From contig JACESY010000014.1 in assembly GCA_013911595.1 (NCBI GenBank), forward strand, positions 1 to 33,425: a stretch of DNA of 33,425 nucleotides. The letters are read 5' to 3'. The translations under genes and the position numbers were made by a program. The notes beneath the pieces are model-generated. The model was not told the origin of the DNA, did not search any database, and saw only the letters and a program-made list of their open reading frames with translations. The stretch comes from Azoarcus sp. Its GTDB lineage: Bacteria; Pseudomonadota; Gammaproteobacteria; Burkholderiales; Rhodocyclaceae. Below are positions 8,008-16,069 of the stretch, one piece after another (positions within the stretch are counted from its first letter, which is position 1; each line of letters opens with the position of its first letter).

Positions 8008-10254
8008 CTACAGGTCACGCGTTGGCAGCTCGAAGCAGAAACAGGCACCTCCTCCCGCACGCGGCATCGCCTCTACTCGCCCGCGGTGCCGTTCCACGAT
8101 GCGCCGCACCACCGCCAACCCCAGTCCGCTACCCTCGTATTCACTGCGTCCGTGAAGGCGCACGAAAGGCGCGAAGATGCGCTCCCCCACATCGTCGGGT
8201 ATACCGATTCCGCGGTCGCGCACGCATACTCGCACCCAGCCGGCGCGCACCGGCTCAGCGACCACCTCGATATCAGGCACGCCACCCGCCGGCACGAACT
8301 TGAGCGCGTTGCCAACCAGGTTCTGCACCACCTGCCGGATCTGGGTCGCATCGGCGGTGACCGCCGGCAATGGTGAAACGCGCACGCGCGCGCCCGATTC
8401 CGCGATGCGTTCCTCGAGATCGGACAGTACCTCGGCGACGATGGCGTCGAGCTCGACCCGGCGCATCGGTTGGGCGCGCGTATGCACGCGCGACATCTTG
8501 AGCAGGTCGTCGATCAACTGCTGCATGCGTCGCGCCGCGTCGCACATGCGCGCCAGATAATCGAGCCCGCGTGCGTCAAGCTGGTCAGCATAGGCCGATT
8601 CGAAACGGCCGGCGAAGGCCACCACCTTGCGCAGCGGCTCCTGCAGATCGTGGGAGGCCACGTAGGCGAAATCCTGCAGTTCGCGGTTGCTGCGTCCAAG
8701 CTCGGCGACTAACTCCTCGAGCCGCAAGGCCAGGCGCTTGCGCTCGTCGATATCCTCGTGCGCAACCACCGCCCCGCCCGCCGCACCGCGCAGCGGCGTT
8801 ACGCGCATCTCGTACCAGCGTGCTTCACCCGCCTCCTCACGCGCGTATTCGACACTCGCGCACGGCCCATTGCCCGGATCACTCGCTTCGCCACCCTCCG
8901 CGCTCCGAGGCGCGAGCACACCCGTGATCGCATCGCACATCGGGTGCCACCATCCGCCTTCGAGCAGGTCGCGATCCTCGTGCAGAGCGACCAGATAATC
9001 CACCCCGGCCGCAGGTGCGCCTTGATCGGCGCCCCAGGCGGCGTTGGTCGCGAGCACTCTCCCATGGGCGTCGAGCACGACAATGCGCGCGCTGAGCGAA
9101 TCGAGGATGGACGCATTCAGCGCCCGCGCCTCCTCAAGCGCGCGATTGGCCTGCAGCCAGTCATTCTCGCGCTGCGCCAGTGCGTCAGCCATCGAGTTGA
9201 ACGCTGCTGCGATCAGGTCGAGTTCGTCGCCACGACCTGTATCGGAACCTGTCTTCACGCGCGCGGACGCATTGCCGTGTTCCAGCGCTTGGGCTGTCGC
9301 GACGATTTCGTCGAGACGCCGCCCGAAGACCCGCCCGGCGCCAAACCACAGGATCGCGAATCCTGACAGCCCGACCAGCACGATCGCACCGACGCCGAGC
9401 GCGAAGGTGCGACCGGCTGCCTGCCCGATGGCGCGCTCGTCGATGCCGATGGCGATCGAATAGGCATGTTCGCCATTGACATCGACGGACTGGAAGCTGA
9501 AGCGACGCGGCACGCCGTCGAGCGAGACGAATTCGCCGGTTCCATCCCGTCGTTCCAGGATTTCGCGCACCAGCGGATGCTCGGGGAAATTGCGTCCAGT
9601 CCATTGGTCGTCATCCGGGAATCGGCCGATCACGGTGCCGTCCCGATCGAGCAGCAGCAACAGATCACCGGGATCGAGCGAGACGCTGCTTGCGACGCGA
9701 TCAAAACCGGAAAAGCGTGTCGCCGTGAACACCACGCCCATCATGGTGCCGCCCTCGTCGAACACCGGCATCGCGAAAGCTACGCTGCCCACGCCGGTCA
9801 GCCGCCCCCGGTAGTAACCGCTGAACGAGAATCCGCGGCGTTCGAGCGCGCCACGGAAGTACTCACGGTCGGCGATGTTGATCCGTGCTCCGCCGCGCGA
9901 GAGCGCGCTGCAAACGATGTCGCCATCCAGATCGGCAAGACCGATATTGAGCACTTCCGGATGCTGGATCGCGATGCCCAGCATCAGGGGCGTGCAACCG
10001 GCCTCGTCCAGATCGACCACCACCGGCGCATGGGCGACCGTGAACAGCAGATCGCGCGTTGCGTCGATCGAGCGACTGAACTCCAGCCAGGCCAGACTCA
10101 CGTAGCGGCGCGCCGACTCGCGCGAGACTTCCAGCGCTTCCAGACGCTGCCGGTTGCTCGCGTACAGCATCAGCACGAAGGCCGGCACCAGAGAGAGAAG
10201 CATCAGCCAGGCCAGACGGCGTCGCAAGCGGCTCGATCGCACACGCAGACTCAT
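8008..10254 (-). CDS. Transmembrane dCache-HAMP-PAS sensor histidine kinase
   Basis: 748 residues. TM1 is at about 14-32, a large periplasmic region at 33-280 has a dCache layout (for example INIADREYFRGAL and FSFSGYYRGR, followed by a second lobe), TM2 is at about 282-303, HAMP at 303-360, a PAS domain at about 380-510, and a kinase core follows. The H-box is YVASHDLQEPLRK with His535; the N-box (NLVGNALKF), RDRGIGI and GSGLGLAVV are all present. This is the same SHDLxEPLRK kinase type as the GAF kinase at 5624-7237, so it may use the same receiver partner. dCache domains usually bind small metabolites such as organic acids or amino acids; the ligand is not readable from sequence. It lies 9 bp after the hemerythrin kinase and is the last gene of a three-gene - strand unit. 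Confidence 0.93.
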   Translation of the reverse strand: MSLRVRSSRLRRRLAWLMLLSLVPAFVLMLYASNRQRLEALEVSRESARRYVSLAWLEFSRSIDATRDLLFTVAHAPVVVDLDEAGCTPLMLGIAIQHPEVLNIGLADLDGDIVCSALSRGGARINIADREYFRGALERRGFSFSGYYRGRLTGVGSVAFAMPVFDEGGTMMGVVFTATRFSGFDRVASSVSLDPGDLLLLLDRDGTVIGRFPDDDQWTGRNFPEHPLVREILERRDGTGEFVSLDGVPRRFSFQSVDVNGEHAYSIAIGIDERAIGQAAGRTFALGVGAIVLVGLSGFAILWFGAGRVFGRRLDEIVATAQALEHGNASARVKTGSDTGRGDELDLIAAAFNSMADALAQRENDWLQANRALEEARALNASILDSLSARIVVLDAHGRVLATNAAWGADQGAPAAGVDYLVALHEDRDLLEGGWWHPMCDAITGVLAPRSAEGGEASDPGNGPCASVEYAREEAGEARWYEMRVTPLRGAAGGAVVAHEDIDERKRLALRLEELVAELGRSNRELQDFAYVASHDLQEPLRKVVAFAGRFESAYADQLDARGLDYLARMCDAARRMQQLIDDLLKMSRVHTRAQPMRRVELDAIVAEVLSDLEERIAESGARVRVSPLPAVTADATQIRQVVQNLVGNALKFVPAGGVPDIEVVAEPVRAGWVRVCVRDRGIGIPDDVGERIFAPFVRLHGRSEYEGSGLGLAVVRRIVERHRGRVEAMPRAGGGACFCFELPTRDL

Positions 10255-10263
10255 CGCCGCAGC

Positions 10264-11793
10264 TCAGCCGGTCGCAGACGAGTTATCCGCAGTTTCGTCG
10301 TCCGCCGCGTCGTCCTGCGCGATCGGTAGCCAAACGCGCATGCGCGTACCCGCTCCGGGGGCGCTGTCGACTTCGATGCGCCCGCGGTGTCGGCTGACAA
10401 TACCGAACGACAAGGGCAAGCCCAGCCCGGTGCCCTTGCCCACCGGCTTGGTCGTGAAGAACGGGTCGAAGATGCGCCGCTGCACCTCCGCCGGCATGCC
10501 GCTGCCGGTGTCCTCGATCTCGATCCACACCTCGTCGCCGACCACGCCACAACGCAAGGTGATCGTGCCGCGATCCGTGATCGCGTCCGCAGCATTGACC
10601 AGCAGATTCATGAACACCTGGTTGATCTGTCCCGGCAGACAGGCCACCAGCGGAAGGCGCTCGAACTCGCGCACGATGACGGCCTTGTAGCGCAGCTCGT
10701 TGTAGACGACGTTGAGCGTGCTCTCGAGCCCGGCAAGCAGGTCCACCGTCTGCCACTCGTTGTTGTCGACATGCGCGAAGCTCTTCAGGTCCTGGATGAT
10801 CGAGGTCACGCGCGAGAGCCCCTCGCGACTCTCGCTGACCAGATCGACGATGTCGCCCCGCACAAAGGCGAGGTCGCATTGCTCGCGCAGCCGGGCAAGA
10901 CGCGCGCGCGTCTCCTCGGGCAGCGCGGATTCGGTCTCGGCATAGGCGTCCAGCAACCGCAGCAGATCGTCCAGGTAATGGGTGAGCGTGCCCAGATTGG
11001 AATTGACGAAACCGACCGGGTTGTTGATCTCGTGCGCGACGCCGGCCGCAAGCTGCCCGATGGACGCCAGTCGCTCGGACTGCATCAACTGGTTCTGCGT
11101 GGCCTCGAGCTGTTCGAGGCTCTCGCGCAACGCCTCGTTGCGCGCCTCCAGCTCGTGCGTACGTTCGACCACGCGCTGCTCGAGCAGGCGGTTGGCGTTG
11201 CGCAGGCTGTCTTCAGCCTCGGCCAGCGCGACGTTGCGCGAGACGATCAGATTGACCATATTGCCCAGCGTCTCGAGCAGCGTGCGCGCCGGGCCTTCGG
11301 AGAGCAGATCGCGTTCTTCGGCCAGATAGGCGTCGACCGGTGACTGACCGCTGCGCACCGCCTTGATCTGGCGTGCCATCACGATGTCCTCGCCACGCAC
11401 GTGAAAGGCGAACCAGCTCCTCAGGTATTCGTGCAAGGCGCGCAAGCCCTCGCGCGTGTCGAAGCCGCGCGAAGCATCGATGGCTTCGACATGCTGCACG
11501 AAGGCCCCATGTTCCGAGGCGTGGCGGCGTAGATGACGCCCGTCCAGACCCACTTCGGAGATCAGTACCTCTTCGGCGGCGAAATGTTCGCGCAGCGCCA
11601 CAATCAGGGCATCAAGCCGCTCGTGCACGGCCTCGACGGTGGGCACCGAGCCCGCCGACGCCAGGATCGCGAAGGCATCGATGCAAGCGACGATGCGGTC
11701 GTGTTCGGCATCGCAATCGGGCAGCTTGAGCAGCGGCTCGCGGCCCCACATCGGATGCTGTGACGCGTGTGGCATCGGCCCCGCGGGTCGCAT
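10264..11793 (-). CDS. Hemerythrin-domain histidine kinase, probable oxygen/redox sensor
   Basis: 509 residues from ATG 11793, with GGGAGG seven bases upstream. Residues 20-145 form a bacterial hemerythrin domain with the complete di-iron ligand pattern: His31, His70 and Glu74 (HxxxE), His91 and His95 (HxxxH), His131 and Asp136 (HxxxxD). A coiled-coil linker (185-235) leads to a kinase core with GVAHEINNPVG (His254), NLLVNAADAI, DTGSGMP and GKGTGLGLPLS. The HEINNP form marks the NtrB-like kinase class. No membrane segment is seen, so it is cytoplasmic. Hemerythrins bind oxygen at a di-iron centre, and related signalling proteins use this to sense oxygen or redox state; that role is inferred here. 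It starts 3 bp after the REC-HD-GYP stop, so phosphotransfer to that receiver is likely. Confidence 0.94.
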   Translation of the reverse strand: MRPAGPMPHASQHPMWGREPLLKLPDCDAEHDRIVACIDAFAILASAGSVPTVEAVHERLDALIVALREHFAAEEVLISEVGLDGRHLRRHASEHGAFVQHVEAIDASRGFDTREGLRALHEYLRSWFAFHVRGEDIVMARQIKAVRSGQSPVDAYLAEERDLLSEGPARTLLETLGNMVNLIVSRNVALAEAEDSLRNANRLLEQRVVERTHELEARNEALRESLEQLEATQNQLMQSERLASIGQLAAGVAHEINNPVGFVNSNLGTLTHYLDDLLRLLDAYAETESALPEETRARLARLREQCDLAFVRGDIVDLVSESREGLSRVTSIIQDLKSFAHVDNNEWQTVDLLAGLESTLNVVYNELRYKAVIVREFERLPLVACLPGQINQVFMNLLVNAADAITDRGTITLRCGVVGDEVWIEIEDTGSGMPAEVQRRIFDPFFTTKPVGKGTGLGLPLSFGIVSRHRGRIEVDSAPGAGTRMRVWLPIAQDDAADDETADNSSATG

Positions 11794-11796
11794 CGG

Positions 11797-13287
11797 CTAC
11801 CCTCCCGGTTCGATCGATGCGGGGTCGATGAGCACGGTCATGGGCATGCCCAGGCTTTTCTCGAGGCGGGTGAGTCGCGTGATCACGCGCTCATCGACAA
11901 CATAACCACGCGACAGCAGAAGGAAGCCGTCGATGTGGATGAGGTCGCGCGCGAGCACCATACCGGTGCGCAGCGAACGCGGCCGCAACGCTTCCACCGG
12001 GCCGTCGCCGGTCATGCCCGCCGCGCTGTCGGTGGCGTCCGCTTCAATGTCCCCGCGCAAAATCGCGGCGCCGCGCGCCTTGCCCTGAGCACGCGACGCG
12101 TGGGCTTCCTGCTCGGCCGTCCAGTGGCGCAGCAGCGAGCGCACGACGCGCGGGTCGTAGCGCGAGCCGCGCCCCTCGACGATGTACTCGCGCGCTTCGC
12201 TCTGCGAGTACTTGCGCTTGAAATGGTCACCGTGCTGCACCGCGTCGAAGTCATTGACCACGGCCAGGATGCGCGCGCCCAGCGGGATCGCCTCGCCCTT
12301 GAGACCGTCCGGGTAGCCCTGCCCGTCGAAGCGCTCGTGATGGTGACGTATGATGCGCGCGGCTTCCTGCAATTGCTCGACGGCCATCAGCGCCAGCTCA
12401 CCGGTGACCGGGTGCTTGCGCACGATCGCGCGTTCGGGGTCGGACAGCTCGAGTTCGGGCTTGCGCAGCATGTCGTCCGGCAGGCCGATCTTGCCCAGGT
12501 CATGCAGCAGACCGGCGAGCATCACATCCTGAGCGTCGGATTCCTCGAGACCCAGATCATTCGCGATGGCGTGCGCCAGCTCCGCCACGCGCCGCGAGTG
12601 CCCGCCGAGACGGCCCTCGCGCATCTCGATCAGCCCGGACAACACATGCACCGAATCGATGAAGCTCTTCTTGAGCTTGCCGTGCGTGCTCTGCAGTTGC
12701 TCCATCGCGCCGCGCAATTCCTCGGTGCGCTGCGCCACGCGCGCCTCGAGCGAGGTGTTCAGATCCTTGAGCAAGCGGTTCTGTCGCTGGGTCACCTCCA
12801 CCAGGCGCCGGTTCTCGAGCGCCAGTCGGCGCGTCTCGATCGCGTGGCGCACAATCAGGCGCAGGTCGTTATCGTCCCAGGGCTTGCTGACGTAGCGATA
12901 GATCTCGCCGCGATTGATGGCCTGGATGGTGAGCGCCACATCCGAGAAACCGGTCAGCAGGATGCGCACCACGTCGGGCCAGCGTTCGCGCACCTTCTCG
13001 AGAAAGGCCGCGCCATCCATGCCCGGCATGCGCATGTCGGAAACGACCAGATCGACCGGCTCGTCCTCAAGATACTCGAAGGCGATCTCGGCGTTTTCGG
13101 CCAGCAATACGCGATGGCCGCTGCCGCGGAACAGACGCCGCAGCGCATGCAGGATGTTGGTCTCGTCGTCGACGAACAGAACCACGCCGCCGTCATCAGG
13201 CGCGGCGCGGGTCACGTCTTCGAGGCCGTCCTGAGCGGCGGTCTCGTCGGCCCCGGAATCCGGCTCGACCGGAGAGTTTGCATTCAT
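11797..13287 (-). CDS. REC-HD-GYP cyclic di-GMP phosphodiesterase, RpfG-like
   Basis: 496 residues. A receiver domain (34-150) carries phospho-Asp84 in VSDMRMPGMDG and ends with SKPWDDNDLR. A coiled coil (150-205) leads to an HD-GYP domain with LLHDLGKIGLPD (His262-Asp263) and HHERFDGQGYPDGL (316-329), so the metal and substrate residues expected for cyclic di-GMP hydrolysis are present. A C-terminal extension (about 430-490; SLRTGMVLARDL, then LLLSRGYVV) is of a kind often found after HD-GYP domains. The start at 13287 has no strong ribosome site. It is the first gene of a unit with the hemerythrin kinase (3-bp gap), which suggests oxygen-responsive control of cyclic di-GMP degradation. Receiver 2 of the protein at 3040-5577 is of the same KPWD type. 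Confidence 0.94.
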   Translation of the reverse strand: MNANSPVEPDSGADETAAQDGLEDVTRAAPDDGGVVLFVDDETNILHALRRLFRGSGHRVLLAENAEIAFEYLEDEPVDLVVSDMRMPGMDGAAFLEKVRERWPDVVRILLTGFSDVALTIQAINRGEIYRYVSKPWDDNDLRLIVRHAIETRRLALENRRLVEVTQRQNRLLKDLNTSLEARVAQRTEELRGAMEQLQSTHGKLKKSFIDSVHVLSGLIEMREGRLGGHSRRVAELAHAIANDLGLEESDAQDVMLAGLLHDLGKIGLPDDMLRKPELELSDPERAIVRKHPVTGELALMAVEQLQEAARIIRHHHERFDGQGYPDGLKGEAIPLGARILAVVNDFDAVQHGDHFKRKYSQSEAREYIVEGRGSRYDPRVVRSLLRHWTAEQEAHASRAQGKARGAAILRGDIEADATDSAAGMTGDGPVEALRPRSLRTGMVLARDLIHIDGFLLLSRGYVVDERVITRLTRLEKSLGMPMTVLIDPASIEPGG

Positions 13288-13429
13288 GCGTCAAGACTAG
13301 CGAAGCGGCGATGCGACCACAAGCGAGATTGACGCGAGGCAATGCGCAACGCAGCGCGTAGAATGAACTGCTAATTTCAAGTCCGGCTCGGCGCATTCTG
13401 CCCCTGGCGGGAGTCCCAGGAGTTTCTCA
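13288..13429. promoter_or_regulatory. Divergent intergenic region between HD-GYP and diguanylate cyclase genes
   Basis: This 142-bp gap must hold promoters for both directions. On the + strand, TAGAAT (13359-13364) is a good -10-like hexamer, but nothing like TTGACA sits 16-18 bp upstream. CAGGAG precedes the ATG at 13430. No - strand promoter is convincing. Confidence 0.3.
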
Positions 13430-15067
13430 ATGAAGTCCCCGATCGTCGCACTGCGAGAGGCGGGCGGCGTGCTGTGCTGGAATCGCGACGAAACCAACCG
13501 CCTCGTCGCGCTCTCACCCCCCGTGCCCGGTCTCGCGCCCGACTGGCGCGATGGCCTGCCCCCATGGCGTGCGCATGTGCATGCGGATGACCTGGAACAC
13601 GTCGCCAGCGCCCGCGACGAACTCGCCTGCTCTGCCGCGAGCTACCGTATCGAGTACCGTCTGTACGACCCCGTCGCGGGCGACTGTGCACATGTCGTCG
13701 AGATCGTCCACGGTCGCCCGGACGGCGGCGCAAACGGCGTACTGCTGATGCTCGACGGCGAGCGGGCGCTCGCCGCCAGCGATGCGCTGACCGGCATGCG
13801 CCGGCGCGAGGAACGCTTTCGCGCACTCACGCGGCTGTCTGCAGACTGGTTCTGGGAGACCGACGAAGAGGATCGCTTCGTCTACGTCTCGGATGGCGTC
13901 ACACGCGTGCTCGGTCTGACGTCTTCCGAGATTCTCGGGCGCACCCGCCAGGCGCTGATCGGTAGTGACGACCAGGCGGGCATCGCCGAAGCGCGTCGCA
14001 AGGTCGCCGCACACGAGCCCTTCCGCGGTCTGCGCTACCAGATTGTCGCCGCCGACGGTCTGCGCCGGCACGTCGAGATCGCCGGCGAGCCGCGTCACGA
14101 GGACGGACGCTTCACCGGCTATCACGGCATCGCCCACGACGTCACTGCCGACGTCGAACGCACCCGCGCGCTGCAACGTGCCAACCGCCGCCTGCGCGAT
14201 GTCATCGAGACCACACCGGCCGGTTACGTCGAGGTCGGGGCTGACGGCCTGATCCGCAACGTCAATCCGGCGATGTGCGAGATGTCCGGGCGCCACCAGC
14301 GCGCACTCATCGGCCACGCCGCGCACGCGCTGTTCCCCGACCTGCCCGATGCGGCGGACCTGGCCGACGCCGACGAGGTGGTGCTGGCCCACGGACTGGA
14401 AATGCGGCTGCTCACCGACGACGGCGGGCAGCGCCACGTCTCCCTCAACGCGCACATCGAGTTCGACGACGACGGCGGCATCGAAGCCATGACGGCCTTC
14501 GTCACCGACATCACCGCGCGCAAGCAGGCGCAGACCGAACTCGAACGCCTGGCGATGAGCGATCCGGTGACCGGACTGTTCAACCGGAGCTTCCTCGAGC
14601 GACGTCTGCAGACCGTGCTCGAGACGGCACCGCGGCGCGAATGCAACGCCGTGATCTTCATCGACCTGGACCGCTTCAAGGATGTCAATGACACGCTGGG
14701 GCACGAGGCCGGCGACGCGCTGCTGCGCGAGTTGGGCAACCGCCTGCGCCTGGAGACGCGGCCCGGCGACATCGTCGCGCGATTCGGCGGTGACGAGTTC
14801 ATCGTCGTCGCCAATTGCGCCGACGGCGAGCGCTCTGCGCAACGCATCGCCGAGAAACTGTGCGCCGCCATCTCGCGTCCCGTCGTCCTCGACGAGGGCA
14901 CGGCCGAGGTCGGCGCATCGATCGGCATTGCCCTGTTTCCGCGCGACGGAGACGATTCAGACACGCTGTTTCGCAAGGCGGATCTGGCGATGTACTCGGT
15001 CAAGCGCTCGGGACGCGACGGCTGGCGTGTCTACGATGCCTCCCTCGAGGAAGATGCGGCGGACTGA
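13430..15067 (+). CDS. PAS-PAS-PAS diguanylate cyclase
   Basis: 545 residues from ATG 13430, with AGGAG seven bases upstream. No membrane segments are seen. An N-terminal PAS-like region (about 10-110; the pattern HADDLEHV then YRIEYRL is PAS_3-like) is followed by two clearer PAS domains at about 125-240 and 250-365, then a GGDEF domain at 370-535. The active-site motif RFGGDEFI is intact (453-457), and an inhibitory RxxD (RPGD, 444-447) lies the usual five residues before it. It should make cyclic di-GMP with product inhibition. It is the only + strand gene in the signalling block and ends 3 bp from the convergent HD-GYP gene. It stands opposite two phosphodiesterase genes, consistent with local balancing of the same messenger. 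The PAS ligands are unknown. Confidence 0.94.
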   Translation: MKSPIVALREAGGVLCWNRDETNRLVALSPPVPGLAPDWRDGLPPWRAHVHADDLEHVASARDELACSAASYRIEYRLYDPVAGDCAHVVEIVHGRPDGGANGVLLMLDGERALAASDALTGMRRREERFRALTRLSADWFWETDEEDRFVYVSDGVTRVLGLTSSEILGRTRQALIGSDDQAGIAEARRKVAAHEPFRGLRYQIVAADGLRRHVEIAGEPRHEDGRFTGYHGIAHDVTADVERTRALQRANRRLRDVIETTPAGYVEVGADGLIRNVNPAMCEMSGRHQRALIGHAAHALFPDLPDAADLADADEVVLAHGLEMRLLTDDGGQRHVSLNAHIEFDDDGGIEAMTAFVTDITARKQAQTELERLAMSDPVTGLFNRSFLERRLQTVLETAPRRECNAVIFIDLDRFKDVNDTLGHEAGDALLRELGNRLRLETRPGDIVARFGGDEFIVVANCADGERSAQRIAEKLCAAISRPVVLDEGTAEVGASIGIALFPRDGDDSDTLFRKADLAMYSVKRSGRDGWRVYDASLEEDAAD

Positions 15068-15070
15068 GTC

Positions 15071-16069
15071 TCAGTCGGCCCAGCGCGCGCGGATCTCGAG
15101 CATCTCGGGCAGGCGCTCTATGAACAGATCCACAAGCTGTGCGTCGAAATGCCGACCACGCTCGCGCAGCAGCAGATCGACGGCTTCGTCGACCGGCCAG
15201 GCGTGCTTGTAGGGGCGTTCGCTGGTGAGCGCGTCGAACACATCGGCAATCGCGACGATGCGCGCCTCGATCGGGATGTCTTCGCCAACCAGCCCGGCCG
15301 GATAGCCCGAGCCGTCCCATTTCTCGTGGTGGCACAGGGCAACGCGCCGCGCCATTGCGAGCAGCCCGGTTTCGTGCTCGCCGATGATGCGGCCGCCGAT
15401 CTCCACATGACTGGCCATGATCTTCCATTCGTCCGCGTCGAGCTTGCCGGGCTTGCGCAGAATCGCGTCGGGAATGCCGATCTTGCCCACATCGTGCATC
15501 GGCGCCGCGTGCAGGATCTCGTCGGCAACGCGATCACCCAGCCCGGCGGCGAGCGCCAGCACGCGCGAGTAGTGGCTCATGCGGATCACGTGGCGACCGG
15601 TCTCGTCGTCCTTGTATTCGGCGGCCACGCCCAGGCGCTGCACGATCGCCAGCCGCGTGGCGACCAGTTCCTCTACACGCACCAGTTTCAGATGGGTGCG
15701 CACGCGAGCGCGCACCACCGCAGGGCTGACCGGCTTGGTGAGGTAATCCACGCCGCCGGCGTCGAAGCCGCGCGTCTCGTCGCCGACGTCGGCCAACGCC
15801 GAGACGAAGATCACAGGAATCGACGCGGTGACCGCTTCGCCCTTGAGGGTTCGACACACCTCGTAGCCGGTCAGGCCGGGCATCATCACGTCGAGCACGA
15901 TCAGGTCGGGGCGTGCGCTGCGCGCGATCTGCAATGCGCGCTCGCCGTCACGGGCGAAGAGCAGGCGATAGTCGTCCTGCAGTATCTCGCGCAATACGTG
16001 CAGGTTCGACGGTTCATCATCAACCAGCAGCAGGCACGGTCGCTCGTCACCTTGGCTCGATTCGCTCAT
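15071..16069 (-). CDS. REC-HD-GYP cyclic di-GMP phosphodiesterase
   Basis: 332 residues. The start at 16069 is chosen because GAGGAGGGG lies just upstream and because a longer frame would run deep into the preceding kinase. The receiver domain (12-128) has phospho-Asp60 in IVLDVMMPGLTG and TKPVSP. The HD-GYP domain (about 140-325) has MHDVGKIGIPD (His192-Asp193) and HHEKWDGSGYPAGL (247-260), so the catalytic set is complete. This compact REC-HD-GYP layout is common in response regulators that hydrolyse cyclic di-GMP. It overlaps the end of the MHYT hybrid kinase by 23 bp, so the two are translationally coupled, and the kinase is the obvious phosphodonor through its HPt domain. Confidence 0.95.
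   Translation of the reverse strand: MSESSQGDERPCLLLVDDEPSNLHVLREILQDDYRLLFARDGERALQIARSARPDLIVLDVMMPGLTGYEVCRTLKGEAVTASIPVIFVSALADVGDETRGFDAGGVDYLTKPVSPAVVRARVRTHLKLVRVEELVATRLAIVQRLGVAAEYKDDETGRHVIRMSHYSRVLALAAGLGDRVADEILHAAPMHDVGKIGIPDAILRKPGKLDADEWKIMASHVEIGGRIIGEHETGLLAMARRVALCHHEKWDGSGYPAGLVGEDIPIEARIVAIADVFDALTSERPYKHAWPVDEAVDLLLRERGRHFDAQLVDLFIERLPEMLEIRARWAD

Noticed and set aside
13331..13364. TTGACG ... TAGAAT promoter for the diguanylate cyclase
   Set aside because: The two hexamers are 24 bp apart, well outside the 16-18 bp needed by sigma-70. Only the -10-like element is kept.
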